From Physcomitrium patens (Eukaryota > Streptophyta > Bryopsida > Funariales > Funariaceae), in NCBI RefSeq assembly GCF_000002425.4, contig NC_037257.1, positions 6,789,768 through 6,853,767 on the forward strand: a stretch of DNA of 64,000 nucleotides, written 5' to 3'. The notes beneath the pieces are model-generated. The model searched no databases. It saw only the letters and a program-made list of their open reading frames with translations, and was not told the DNA's origin. A program made the translations under genes and the position numbers. How positions within the stretch are numbered: the stretch's first letter is position 1; each line of letters begins with the position of its first letter. Below are positions 1 to 12,548 of the stretch, piece by piece.

Positions 1-1063
1 CAATAAGCTTTAACAAGCTATAACATTCAATCCGACTGTCCACTTGATGTGGAATTTTGTATGCAATTCTTCTAAATGCTCAAGAATTTTTAGCCCAATC
101 CAACTTAAAGATTGAGAGAAAACCTCCAAAAATTGCACCAATGTCACTCGGCTGCCAACTTGAAAAATGAAGCAAAAATCCTAGCAATGATTTCTCCTTC
201 TCCAACTATTAACTTTGTTTCAAAATTGGTGAATAGCTTGATCTTTAAGTCCTCTAAGACCATACCAATTATTACCTTAATCCGATTGATAGATCTTCAG
301 ATATCATAGAAATCCTACCCAATCTCAAACTGCCACCTTCTAAAACCCTCTTGTGCTAAAAACTAGATATCTCTAAACCTCGCCATTAGATTATCACAAA
401 ATTTTGTATACACTTATCATAGCCAATAATCCAAATAATATTAAATTTTTAACTACAGATGTCATGTCAATTACACGAATTAGTAAAAATTGCTAGCCCT
501 AATTATATTATATAAAACCCAAATCACTGATACAAATCTTAACTTTGAACAACAATTTCTAAGTCTTCCAAAATCCTCTCAAAAAAATTCTTATGTCTTT
601 GGAAATAACTTTAAACTAGCTCTCAAATTCTAACCTTTGATCTTCAAATGAATCCCTATTTTACCCTAGGCTATTATTTTAAAGGCTAGAGGTTTGATTT
701 CGACCTTGTCTCACAAACGGTCGACCCTCGGATAACAATCTATCCTATCCTAAGGATTTTTTAGCCCAACCCTACTCTCAACTTAATCTTAGTATCAACT
801 ATATTAATTATTTACTTCTTCTTATTTGACTTCATTAATTTATGGTCTTTCTAAGGTAGTAGAAGAGTCTCTACAACCTAGAAGGTAAAATTACTAACTA
901 AACTTCAACCTACTAATTATTAAGATAAGAAAATAATCTAAGAAGCTTTTATAAAAACCATGTTTAGATACGTGAAATTATAATTAAACTAAGATAATTA
1001 GATATTAATTAGAAATTCAATTTTGATTATAATTTCACTATATGATCGTATTACATCATGACA
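1..1063 (-). repeat. Family-B LTR, antisense, cut by window start
   Basis: Noncoding stretch that aligns by eye with the two LTRs of element B2 (41,519-42,728 and 48,073-49,415). Shared landmarks are the words around AATGAGCTTTGGCAAGC, the TTACTTGGC block and the end CATCATGACA at 1,054-1,063. Read on the minus strand it starts with TGTCATGATG, matching the TG start of the B2 LTR. The other end lies before the window. Confidence 0.75.
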
Positions 1064-1607
1064 CCGTAAGTTCTAATTAAAAAATCTAAGCCAATATGAC
1101 ATCCTTGAGATTCACTCTTTCTAATGTTCTATCTTATGGAAATGTTAATTGATTGATGTCCATCAAAACTGAAACTTCAGCCTCCACCTTGATTGTTGAA
1201 TAAATTAGAACCCTATTGGACTCTAGTAGAATCTTTGATATAGCCTCTTATCTCAACGAGTTACTTAATTTCCTAATTTTGTGTACCACAATCCTAAAAC
1301 TAGTTGTCAGTGCCGTTAAACTCCAAACACTTTATTAAAGCATTAGAAAGGACATATTTTTCTCCTTTACTAGCAGTGTTTGACTCAATGTATATGCAAA
1401 CATGGAGTACATGTAATTGGAATAAAATAAAGATACAAATTTTTATGTCTTCCGCTTGACTTCCATCTCTGTATAGACTCTAGTGGCTACAAAAGCTGCC
1501 CAATTAAATACCATATCTTTTAGCATTCCTACTGTAGTAAATAGTAGTTGTTTGGATATATACGTGATGTATTAATTTAAGCCTAATCACTTCTAAATGA
1601 TATGCAT

Positions 1608-1943
1608 CTACTCCATAAGCTTTGGTATAAATGCTTCCATTGTCCACGAGCCTTGATTCTTTTCAAATGACAACATACCATCTTTGAAATAGCTTTTCAG
1701 TCTAAAATCACTGGACACTTCAGTATCCACTACAAGCTCATCAATTGAGAGGTGCAATACCTTTTGTAAGGTAATCTCATTGATTCCATTAATACTTTTG
1801 TTGATAATATACGAACCATCTTTTGGATCATAATTAGTTATATATTCTTTTAACAATTCTACATCAATTAGTAGCAAGTCATTAGTCCCTGACAAAAACT
1901 GATATAATATGTGTATTTCTAAAATATCTCTACTTTTTTGCAT
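1608..1943 (-). CDS. Unrecognised 111-codon ORF between inverted LTRs
   Basis: This is the only sizeable open frame in the 1,064-2,162 segment between two family-B LTRs that face in opposite directions. The protein has a low-complexity-free composition (for example NDLLLIDVELLKEYI and ELVVDTEVSSDFRLKSYF) but matches no domain I know. No protease, RT, integrase or zinc-knuckle motif is present in it or nearby, and the sequence does not resemble the pol end that follows the LTR in B2. It could be an internal remnant of a non-autonomous element, a captured host fragment, or a chance ORF. The start codon was taken as the first ATG; nothing supports expression. Confidence 0.2.
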   Translation of the reverse strand: MQKSRDILEIHILYQFLSGTNDLLLIDVELLKEYITNYDPKDGSYIINKSINGINEITLQKVLHLSIDELVVDTEVSSDFRLKSYFKDGMLSFEKNQGSWTMEAFIPKLME

Positions 1944-2162
1944 TCTAACAAAATTCTAACTTCATTGGTTCTATATTGGTAAGAACCACTAGGGACAATG
2001 ACCTCAAATTGCTCTTAGCTCTCATATTATGGCAGCTTTCTTCTCTGTCTAAAGCTCTCTTCATTCTTTCAATTGACATTCTAGAATACTTGCTTCTCAT
2101 TCCTTGCTTGAACTGACATTAAGTTCTTACATATAAAAGTAATTCCTATACTTCAAGATAGT

Positions 2163-3432
2163 ATGCTATCGTGTTGTGGTTCGGCTACTATGTAAAAATA
2201 ATGTGATTATATATTTAATGTACAATTTACTTAACAACATGGTGAAAAAAATGTTACTGGATTTTAGTTGGTCATAGAATGTGGTTAAATTACTACTTTA
2301 AAAAGAGGTTGTTTGAAAGGATTACTTTTAGAATTTGTATAACTTTATTTTCTTTTGACAGTAGCTTTTGAAATTGATTTTATTGGTAGTAACTTTAAAT
2401 ATTTAGAGTCACCTTTCCTAGACATTGGTGATCCTTAAAGTCTTATTTTGGTTCTTTAATTTGGTGTTTAAACCATATATTGACTAAATCTTATAAAGAA
2501 AATAATTGGAGAGGAATTTTGGTAGTAAAAAGAGAGTTTAAGGCATCCATAAAGATGAATGGAGATGGATGATGAAAATCTCCATTTCTATTGATCAAAA
2601 ATCATGACCAATAGGCTTTGAGGAGGTTGCTTGAGGCCATATTAGAAATTAGGGTTAGTTTTTTAGAGCCATTCGAGCTTTGAAGGCTAAGATCAGCAAG
2701 TTTAGGTTATTGGCTATGGTTTTGGTGCAAATCTTGTATGATTTGGAGTTTATATGAAGAAGATATAGGCACTCAAAGTTAAGGTGTTGATTTGGGAGCT
2801 ACTGTCACTCTTTTTACCACAAGAGGGTTTTGGAAGTTGGTAGTTTTGGATCGGGTAGGATTTCTATAATATGAGAAGATCTATTAGTTGGATCAAGGTG
2901 AAATTTGGCATATTATTGGAAGAATTGAAGATTAAGCTACAAACCAATTTTGAGTTGAAGTTAATGGTTGAAAAAGAAAAAATCACTGCTGGAACATTTG
3001 CATCACCTTTCAAGTTGATCGCTAAGTGACATCAGTGTAATTTTTGGAGATTTTTTCAAAATTTGTAAGTTAGATTCCATTGAAATTTCTTACACAGATA
3101 GAAGACTTATATTGAAAATTGCATACAAAATTTCATATCAAGTGAATCATCGGATTAGAAGATATTACTTATCAAAGTTTACTGATTAGAGTTGGGGTTT
3201 ACAAGAAAATTCTAAATTCCTTAAATATGAAAGTAACAAGATAATTTGGATTTATGTATGATTGAGGTTACTAAGAAGAGTGTTTTTCACCTTTTTTGAC
3301 TTGAAATTCAGATTATATTCTTATCACATGGATGAAACCTATTAGAGTTTTTTGGATACTTATGAAATACAACCTCACTTTCTATAGCTAGATGCTTGGT
3401 CCATTTCTAAATAAGACAAATCCTAATACAAC
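2163..3432 (+). repeat. Family-B LTR, sense orientation
   Basis: Its reverse complement matches the LTR at 1-1,063 and the solo LTR at 52,717-54,322, including the ends CTACTATGTAAAAATAATG on the left and TTTCTATAGCTAGATGCTTGG near 3,380. It ends CTAATACAACA near 3,432, where family-A pol sequence begins. It may be a solo LTR or the 5' LTR of an element whose body was lost. The left edge is approximate. Confidence 0.7.
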
Positions 3433-3444
3433 ACTAATAAATAT

Positions 3445-6272
3445 AATCAATAAGCAACATAATAGATTTGTTCACAAATAGGAAAAGGTCTTAGCTTTTC
3501 ATAAGGATGAATAGTCTTGATATTGCAATGAAGTAATCATACCTTATCACCTACATTGAATTATGGTTGCTCCTTGTAATAAGCATTTATATTGGTCTTT
3601 TATTGTTCTTGAGCTTCTTTTAATTGTATCTTTATTATTGCATGTAGCTCTGACAAACAATTTGCTAAATCTTTTGCTGTAAGATTATTAACTTTTGAAA
3701 AGTCAAAATTATCAAGTCATGGATGATAACCATAATTGCCAAAGAAAGATGTTTGTTGCATAGAAAAATGTATGAAATTATTGTATGTAAACTCTGCCAA
3801 TGATAAAAGAATTGTCCAATCATCTTGATGATAGTTGATGGTATACCTCAAATATTGCTTCAGAACTTAATTCACTCGTTCCATTTGCTTATTAGTTTGA
3901 CAATAAAAAGTCAAAGGGAGCTTTATATTCACCTTTAGAATCTTCAATAGGATTTATCAAAAACTTGATACGAATTGAGTCCCTCTATTTAATATAATAT
4001 CCTTTGGTAATTCACAATAGCAATAGATATTGTCAATGAAAAGCTTAGTTATTTCTTTACTTGAAATAGATTTTGTACATAGAAATAACAAATGACAAAA
4101 TCATCAAGATATTTATAAAAGACATCATTTATTAGATTTTGGGAAGTAATTGATACATTTATGAGTCCAAAATGTATAAAATTATATTCAAATATCCATA
4201 TATAGTTAAAAAAATAATCTTCTATTCATCTCTTTCTTTGATATAGATTAGATTATATATTCCTTATAGATTTATTTTTATATAGATCTTTGCTTAATTT
4301 AGTTGATCAAAAAGTCTTGAAATCAAAGGTAGAGAATACCTATTCTTGATAGTGATCTTCTTAAGTCCTCAATAATCTACACATTTGCAAAGATCCATCT
4401 TTTTTCTTTACAAATAAGATAGGAACACCGACTAGAAATTTACAATGGTGTATAAAGTTTTTAGCCAAGTTTTCATCAATATAGTCTTTGAATATAGCCA
4501 ATTTATTTTAAGATAGGCTATAGATTGATCTACATGGTAGTTGAGTTCTTTCTTGAAGATTGATGGTACAATCATAAAGATGATGCTCCAAAAAAATATC
4601 TGCATTCTTCTTTTCAAAAACATCTTAAAAATATTAATACTGGCTAGGAATACCACTTGATATCTTTTCACCATCAAAGATGGGCATAACATATATAACA
4701 AAAGATGGCCTTTCATTTGTGGCATGTATAAAAGCTTTTGTACCTAATAATAAGGGTTTGGATATACTAGACTTATGGATTTCTACTTGCATAGTAGGAC
4801 CTTTGAATAAACTATGAAAAAAATATGAGATTGCTAGAAATCCAATCTATATAAGGGTTATATCTTTCTAATCATGATAATCCTAAAATAATTCAATTAA
4901 AAGGAAATTTAATTATATTAAATATTATTAAACTATTGTGACCATTAGTTACTACTTCTACAAGAATAGTTTCATATGTAACATCCCTAGAAGATAATAA
5001 ATGTCCATTTATTACTTCTACATGTATAAGTTTGATTTTTCTTAACTAAAGATATTTTTTTTTGACAAAGTCTTCATCTATAAAACAAGCTGAGGCTCTT
5101 GAATCCAACAAGGCTAAGACTTTGTGATTTTTTGGTCCTAAATAGACTTCTATTATAAAATAAAGTGATGGATCAAAGGAGAAAATAGGAACTTTGCTAG
5201 ATGTTGTACATGATTTCAGCCACATAGTTCTTATTGTAGCTAGAATAACTCATTTTTTGATACATTGTCTTCTTTAGCAATTATGCTCCTCATTTTTGTA
5301 ATTACATTATTTCTTTGGACAATATTGAGTAGTATGTTTAGTTTTTCTACAATATAAGCATAAACCTTCTTAACATTGTCGATTCTTTTTCTGCTCTATA
5401 CAAGATTTAAAATATACTGTATCAATTTGCATTAGTTCTAGCTTTAATAAATAAGTTTTTGAAAACTTAGGTGCTATCTTTATTATTTGATTTTTTTTTC
5501 TTCAGCCATATCTTTATTCTTGACATCTTTCAAATTATCAATTGTCACATATAATGGCTTGAGCAATAAATTGTTTTAAAGATTCTATCTTTGATATTAT
5601 CAGTAACAATTCTTTGACATTATTCTTCAATCCATATCAAAATTGATTAATAATGGCTTTGTCATTTCAATCTACATTGTAAGCGAGGTTTTAGAATTTA
5701 ATAGCATATATGATGGCTGACTATGATCCTTGCTATATAGATAAGAGTTTGATCTCTTTTACTTTTTTTTGATTATTTTCTCCCAGTATAGCCATAAAAA
5801 CTTCTAAAAATGAATTCAAATTATAAAAGAATAATGAATCTTTTTCTATTAAAGATTCAAACTAAGAATGGGTACTTCTACATAGAAGTGCATCTATGAA
5901 TTTGACTTGAGTAAATCCATTGAGATATTGGAAAGGGTGCAACCTTAGATAGAGCTTGACTTGTTAAAAAAATCCTTGAAATTTTGATCTTATTTCATGA
6001 AACTTCTCAGGTATATTAATTCTTATTTCTCTCATATTTATAGAAGCAAAACTCCTTAGATTTGGTTATGAGAACAATCTACTTGCTTCTTTCAATTATA
6101 CAACTTCTTACTACAGACTTTGAACTTCTTCTATAGGCATAGGCATAGGCATAGTACCTCCATGAGTCACATTAAAAATGCGTGAAATTATTATTCTTAG
6201 ATTGTTGATAAGTTCATAAAGATCTGCAATAGTTACAAATTTATTTTTAATTCTACTAAGAATAGCATTCAT
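3445..6272 (-). pseudogene. A2 gag-protease-RT::integrase remnant
   Basis: Minus-strand remnant of a gypsy polyprotein with many stops and frame changes. The gag start at 6,272 reads MNAILSRIKNKFVTIADLYE, similar to A3 and A0. A gag block near 5,690-5,560 matches the A0 segment ending ISQAIICDN. The zinc knuckle near 5,350 reads CLYCRKTKHTTQYC. The protease active site reads LLDSRASACF, with Arg where the family motif D-S/T-G needs Gly. RT is recognisable to HLDDFV-like sequence near 4,110 and then jumps into integrase (LFIDNIYCYCELPKDI, then ILNRGTQF), so the RT catalytic box, RNase H and the integrase zinc domain are deleted. Integrase continues as DDWTILLSLAEFTYNN to about 3,445. This is clearly dead coding sequence. 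Confidence 0.75.
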
Positions 6273-6501
6273 AATCTTTTTTTTATAGAAAACTCAATTA
6301 AATTCAAAAATCAAATTAGAGGATGGTAATCTACAATCTTTAATAAAAATTTCTACAAAGAAGGATAATCTACTCTCTTTAAAGAAAAGATTAGTATTAA
6401 AAAATAAGATTTTTTTTATTTAAAAGTGAGTAGTTTGTAACCTTTAAAATATAAAAATAGAAGTAAGATAATCTATTCACTTCTAAAATAAGATAAAAAT
6501 A

Positions 6502-6732
6502 ATATATTAGCAATCTCGTCAAACTATCAAGGACATGAATTTCAAAGAAAGAAAATCCTCAATACACTCTTGTATCATTGAAAAGAATTAGAAAGTCATT
6601 CAAAGATGATATAATATTGAACAAGAATAGCTATTGCCAAAAACAAGAAGACTAGAAAGTCTTGAAATAAGATTAAAGATTAGAAAGGCATTGACAAGAG
6701 TGAAAAAGACTTCACTCTTGCCTCCATATATA
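6502..6732 (-). promoter_or_regulatory. A2 TATA box, R start and self-primer site
   Basis: Minus strand: TATATATGG begins at 6,732, and ACTCTTGTCAA lies at 6,701-6,691, about 31 bp downstream. The LTR ends at 6,515, followed by two bases and TTGACGAGATT at 6,512-6,502. The two 11-mers pair at 10 of 11 positions if one G-U pair is allowed. The arrangement is the same as in A0, but the pairing sequence differs, with a compensatory A/T swap. Confidence 0.6.
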
Positions 6733-7065
6733 CTCTTAACTAAAAGCTATGTAGCAATGTCTTATAAGATCTCCAAAATATGTTGACTTTATAAGATACG
6801 TATCTTAATTTACAAGGCAAGTTTTTTATATGTATGCCATATGGTTAGCTTCATTTGCAAGCTACCAATACATGGTTAAGTCATTGACCAAGTTTCTAAG
6901 CTATCAATCAACTACAAACATATGTAAAATCAAGTAACATCTATGAAGCTATTGAGAAGCTTCTCTAAAATGTCTCATAAAATTAACCTATTTTTATTTA
7001 CTTTTATCTATTTCTACCTAATCATGTAATTATTTACTAGAATACCTATGTATGTCCATAATACA
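6515..7065 (-). repeat. A2 5' LTR
   Basis: Similar to the LTR at 50,660-51,171 and to the split LTR 39,711-41,475 (shared words such as AAGACTAGAAAGTCTTGAAAT and TTGCCTCCATATATACT). In the sense (minus) direction it starts near TGTATTATGGACATAC and ends CATGTCCTTGATA at 6,515. Confidence 0.7.
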
Positions 7066-7705
7066 TATTTGGCTTTGTAATGGTTTAAGATGGATAATGA
7101 GAAAAAATTATTATAGAATTTTGATATGAAGTGGAACTTCTTTGGGCTAGAATAACAAAAGAGTTCTGACAAGGAAGATTCGTGAAAATTTGTGGAAGAA
7201 GGAGGTTGTTGAAATTTTAAAATTATGAGATTCTAAAAAAGTTCAAGTTTTTCTATGCCATTTATTGGATTTTCATATTTTTATCTTAAAATTTTAAAAA
7301 AACTAGATTTTTTTGTTAATTTTTCAACAAAACTTTGTACATAATAAAAAGAATTATGAAAAAAGAATTCCATGTAATTTTTTTGGAAGAAGGTTGTTAG
7401 GATTTTTGGTCAATTAGATTTAAGACTAGTTTGGATTCTTTTATATCATTTTATTGTATTCCATCTTTTTGTATTGAGATTTAAAAAAAAAACTAGATCT
7501 CATTGTTAGCTTTTATATATTTAGTTTTTATATATTTAATTTTTATATACTTATATTTAGTTTTTATATACTTAATTTTTATATATATAGATATTTTATA
7601 AATATATTTATATTTGAATTCATTTGGAATAATATTGTACTTTTTTATAATCCACTTACAATCAAAGACTCCATATTTTCTTAAAGAGGCTTATCTTCTT
7701 AAATT
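7066..7705 (+). repeat. B1 5' LTR, left part missing
   Basis: Matches the 3' LTR (18,907-20,335) from about its position 19,090 onward, including about one and a half of the ~185-bp tandem units and the tail AAAGAGGCTTATCTTCTT. The first ~180 bp expected from the 3' LTR are absent because A2 or the associated deletion abuts here. Between 7,515 and 7,610 there are short TTTTTATATA repeats. Confidence 0.65.
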
Positions 7706-7739
7706 AAAATTTTGTACTTCCACTGAGAGCAACTTTGGA

Positions 7740-10650
7740 TGCAATTAGAAATATAAGTAGAGCACAATGGAATTATGGAGCTAAGATGCAAGCTTAGAGC
7801 ATGAAGAAAAATTTAAGAGTTTAAAGAGGAATGTAGGAGATTTTTGACATTTGAAGATGATGGATGATTTTGGAAGAGATTGTATAAGTGGTATTGAAGA
7901 AGAAAGTGCCAATCATTTGCTCTAGACTTAAGTATGTTTACAAAGAGACAATAAATGATACAAGCCATCAAGAAGGAGGTAATAAAAATATTACAAGATA
8001 TAGAAGTTTGATGAGAGGAACATTACTAAGTTTTTTTGAGCAAATGTGGAAAAATAGAGGTACATCAAGTTCTTAAGTCTTATTATATTCTTAATTTTGA
8101 GTTAGCATGCATGCTTGAAATTAAGAAGAGAGTGAAGGATTTATATAGAGATGATTTAAAGACTTGAAGCGACTTTGAAAGAAGATTGAAAGATGAATTT
8201 TATAATAAAGATTTTGCTAGAGTCATCAAGAGGTCATTTTTGAAGTGATTTGAGGAACAAAAAAGGAAGTCTATGGCCAAAAATGAGTTTCTTATGAAAT
8301 TTGAAAAAAAATTCTCTCAAATCTTGTCTTTAAGGAGATTTTTATTAGATGTAAGGAAGATAAAGCTCTTCTTGCAAGTAGTACATGAAGTACTAAAAGA
8401 TATGTTCTTTGTGCTCTTGGCTAATAAATCCACCAAAGAAGATTTAGCTAATGATTAAAAGAGAATAAAAGATGTGATTCTATTAATAATCAAGTAATAG
8501 CAAATAAAGATAAGATGAAGAACTTTGAAGTATGAAGCTCTATTACCTATGATGGTAATCATCCTATCAAGTCTAATGACTTCTACTCCAATTAAAAAAA
8601 TATTTAAGATTAATTTCAAAGACATCCTTGAAGATTTGGTTAAAGGCATAAAAAAATTGAGAGTAGAGATAAGTAAATTGAAGAAGAACCAAAGAACTAT
8701 TTTTTTGCATGCATTAGAAGAATCAAAGGAATTTGTTAAAATGTGCATGTATTGTGATAGTTCCAAGCATAAAAGAAAATATTGCTCTAATTATGATGAA
8801 GATTTAGAAAAGAGAGTTATTTACTTCAAAAAGAATAAAATAAGACTCACTGTTATGAAACAATCTTTGAAGCTCAATGTTGCAAGAAGAAGTATAAAGA
8901 ATCTTGTAAAAGAATATATATGAGAAACAAATAGATTACATATGAAAGAGGGCAAGTATTATTTCATTGAAGTAGAAAGTAGAAGCACCATAGCTATCTT
9001 AAGGCCACTTAGAGAAGCTATCTTTAGAAGGACAAGAGCTATTAAAAAGGCAATAAGTTGGAATTATTCAATTGATGCTATTAGCATCAAAGTCTTTTTA
9101 AATGGTAATAAATATTTAAAGGATGAAGATGTCATTGTAGAAGAAAAAAAGACTACATCATCTTCAAAAGATCTAACAAAGTTTACTAATAAGAAGATGC
9201 TACTAAGGATTAGAAAATCTATTCAAAGAAAAAAAAAAAAAAAAAAAAAAAACCTTCCTATCCAAAAGCTTAAGCAGTGACTTTATTTCAATCAAAGAGT
9301 GGAATTGGAGCTTAAGAAAGTCGAACAAAGAAGAAAAAGATAAAAGATTCAAAGAAGTCTAAAGATAAGGGTCCTTCCTATAAGCTTCAATTAGATATTG
9401 TAAGCTTTATTGATATGAAGGAAATTTTAGGAGAGAAGATTTTAGATGCAAAAATTGAGTTCACCTTAAGAAAATCACTTAGCATAGCAAAGAAAGATTT
9501 TTATGAGCTTATCATCAATGTCATCAAAAAGAAGAAACAAATGATGGAAGAGGTAATTATAATAAAGGCATTGGATTCTTATTTGACCAAAAAAGATGAT
9601 TAATAGATTATATAAGATTTTTCTTGATTTTTTGAATTTAAGTTTGAAAAGATGCTACTTAAAAGAAAGGAGGTGACTACTTAAGGCCATGGTAGAGGAA
9701 AGGATCAACAAAGAAGAAGAAGTGACAAAGTGATAGAGCATGGAATAGACATAAGTTAGATAAATATGTCTAATTGTACTTTTTATAGGAGGTTTGAGGA
9801 TGAAAGGATGAATACTCAATTTACACATCTCTTTTGGTCTAGGGCTAATGAAGAGGCTCAAGTGAGGCTTAGAGACCTCAACAATCATTTGATTATATAG
9901 AACCCTTGTATAGTAGTACCTATAGTTATTTACATTGTTTTATATGTAACTTGGGACTTGAAGCCTATTCCGATGTCCAAGGCTTTGCTTCTCAAATTAG
10001 TGGATTTATTGAAAGAAAAGATTAAGATAGGCATTCTTGAACCATCTATTATACCTTATTTGAATTGATGGTTCAATATGTTACAGAAATCTAAAGCACT
10101 TAGGTTCACATAAAAAATACAACCAATTAATAATGTGACTAGTAGCAATATAAGATCTAGATCAATGGTAGATAAAATAATTAAAGCTATTATGGAGCAT
10201 GCCATTTATTTTAATAAAAATTTATAATCCAATTATGATTAATTTCAATTAGAAGAAGATAATAGAGACTTAACCACTATGAAGACTTATTTGGATATAA
10301 TGCACATGTACACTTTGCTACAAAGTACAACTAATTTAGTGGCTCATATGAAAAATATAATAATTCAAAATTTAAGGGAATTTGTGCTAAATAAGACTAT
10401 AATTTTTTTAGATGATATTTCAATGGAGGTTATAAAGAAAAAAATTAAGGATTTTACTTTAGAAGAAGATAGATATTAAGCATTTGTAAGAAAATATATT
10501 GAAGATATAGACTATATTTTGAAGAAACTTGAGAAGGTAAATTTTATTTTATTCCTTAAAAAATCTACATTTAGATTTAAAATAATTATAATAGTTAGGC
10601 ATTTCTATCAAAACTATGAAAGAAAATTAAACTTGAAAAAGTTAGATGCC
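7740..10650 (+). pseudogene. B1 gag, linker and RT (N-terminal part)
   Basis: Broken plus-strand coding remnant. Gag core pieces are at 7,888-8,076 and 8,273-8,458 (FEKKFSQILSLRRFLLDVRK). A zinc-knuckle variant CMYCDSSKHKRKYC sits near 8,735-8,780, the same type as CIWCD in B2. A linker at 9,415-9,603 (EKILDAKIEFTLRKSL) is homologous to B2 46,237-46,620. RT begins near 9,980 (LLKEKIKIGILEPSIIPYLN), continues through RDLTTMKTYLDIMHM, and has the catalytic box FLDD near 10,400 (Phe replaces the usual Tyr, as also seen in B2). A 17-base A run near 9,231-9,250 breaks the frame. RT stops at 10,650 where A1 inserted, and continues at 17,318. Confidence 0.7.
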
Positions 10651-10655
10651 ATAGT

Positions 10656-11086
10656 AGTTAGGGACCATATACAAGATAAGGATTCAAGACTAAGAAATGG
10701 AATTAGCTTGACATTACAACAACAATTGGATATAAGGCAAGAAGGTTCTGGCTAAGCCACAAGAAATAACTTGTCGAGACTGAGGATCCTCTCAGCTTTG
10801 ACTCTTATATAAATTAGGTCCTAAGAAACATCTTCGAAAGTTTTTATAAGGCTTGAAAATAAAGCAAGCCTAAGATCCTTCATTAGCAATCTCCTAAATC
10901 ATCTAAAGCCTCTTAGAATCTTCTAGGACCTGCTATGACCTTCAAGAACTTTCTCAAAATCTACTAAAATCTTTTGAAACCTTCTCAAATCTCCTAGAAC
11001 CTCAAAGAGCCTTCTTAGAACCTATTGGTATCTTTTAGAACCTTTTAAAACCTTCTAGAATCTACTTCAATTGTATGTCCATAACA
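10656..11086 (-). repeat. A1 3' LTR
   Basis: Direct repeat of 16,885-17,312. The sense strand starts TGTTATGGACATAC, like TGTTAGGGACATAG in A0. TTGTCGAGACT at 10,771-10,781 (plus strand) is the complement of the R start, and it is identical to the A0 primer site. The LTR is rich in GAACCTTCTAGAA-like words, as in A0. Confidence 0.8.
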
Positions 11087-11628
11087 TCACTACCTCTTTT
11101 AGCTTTGAGGTCTCTGAGAAGCAATATTGCATCAAGCTAGTACATGTACAAGAAGTTGAAGATCTATCGCATGGTGTCCGCTATATATTTCAGTTATTTT
11201 TGATGAGGTAAATGGTTCATAGTCCCTTATAGCCATCAATAGTATTCCAAGCCTTCTACTTCTGACCAAGTATGAACTTTAGTATCTTTATTATGGAATT
11301 GCCCTGCAAACACTCCTTCTCGACATCCTTCATAGGCAGGTTCTATCTCAAACATAATTATTAGTGACCTATTACTAGATATCCTTCGACGGCTTTGTGG
11401 TTCAAGTAGCTATTTATCTCGAGATTGTCTTTGCAAGCTACTTCATTGAGATGGTATGATTGGCATCTATCTTTTGACTATTCATATCATACAAAATAGA
11501 TATGACTAAAAGAATATAAATAAGCTATAGTTGTGAACTCAAACTATTGACTTATATTATTCTAAACATTTGACAACAAGTGCATCTTTAAAGGTTGGTC
11601 CTCCCCTTCTTTATGAGGCTAAGAATTA

Positions 11629-12192
11629 AAAATCTTCATCGTGAAGTATAGAATAGGTAAATAAACTTTATGATAAGTTATTAGTTGGTTATTGACAACC
11701 TTGAGAATTAGATTGATGGTTAGGCAGTTTAGTTGATAACAGTAGGTTGTTAGTAGAATAAATGGTTAAGAATTCAAAAGGTCATAACCTTTGGAATCCG
11801 CTAGCCAACAGATCATCTTTTGGTAGGATAAAAAGGTTGAGAAAAAGTAAGCCAAGAGCCAGATTGAGAGTCGTAAGTCGAGAGCCAAACTGAGAGTCAT
11901 AAGCCTGAGTTAGCTTAGTGCTACCTCTTTATTTTCTTTATTATTTGCTTATGAAGAATGGTGATTGAGAGAAGTATTGTTGAATTGATAATTGTAGAAT
12001 GGATTATGAGTTGAATTAAGATGGAAGTAGTACGCCTCAATATTTTGTAGTTTGATAATTGATTTTAGATAGCCATAGTATAGTCAATTGTGATACTAAC
12101 AGACCCAATTCATATAACAAGTCTTTCTCCATGTTCGAACCCACCTCTATTAGTTCAATTGCTTTGGTCTACTCAAACTTGAATGCAACAAG
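11629..12192 (+). repeat. Element C 5' LTR
   Basis: Matches 15,154-15,552 from AAAATCTTCATCGTGAAG to TACTCAAACTTGAATGCAAC. The segment about 11,885-12,050 is present only in this copy. The shared stretch around TTTCTCCATGTTCGAACCC is the most conserved part. Confidence 0.75.
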
Positions 12193-12548
12193 AACAATAT
12201 TTTGGCACCCCTATTGAAGAAATGATAACAATATGAAATGTTAGAAATTGATTGTATGGGAGATGGAATTATATGTTGAATGAGAACATGAAAAGAACCA
12301 GTTTTAGGGTTACAAATATGTGAGTTGTAATTCAAGGTAGTATTGATTTTGTAAAGAAGAATGAAAGATTATGAGTGATAATCATAAGGGGGAGGATTAT
12401 CAAAGAATTAATCAACAAACAAAAGAAAGAAAGGAGTGATTATGCATAAAAAATAGCCTACAAAAATGACAAAAAAGAATTACAGGTCCAAGAAAAATCA
12501 AAAGAAGAAAAATTCAAATTCAAATAGTAAAGAAACCAGTGATAACAC

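Larger units (their letters stand above)
3433..7065 (-). mobile_element. Family-A Ty3/gypsy element A2, deletion derivative
   Basis: Degenerate copy of the family represented by A0 at 25,937-30,813. On the minus strand the order is LTR (7,065-6,515), primer site, gag, protease, RT, then an abrupt join to integrase. The integrase C-terminus, chromodomain and 3' LTR are missing, cut off near 3,440 where a family-B LTR ends. The first part of the adjoining B1 5' LTR is missing too, suggesting that one deletion removed both. Confidence 0.75.
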
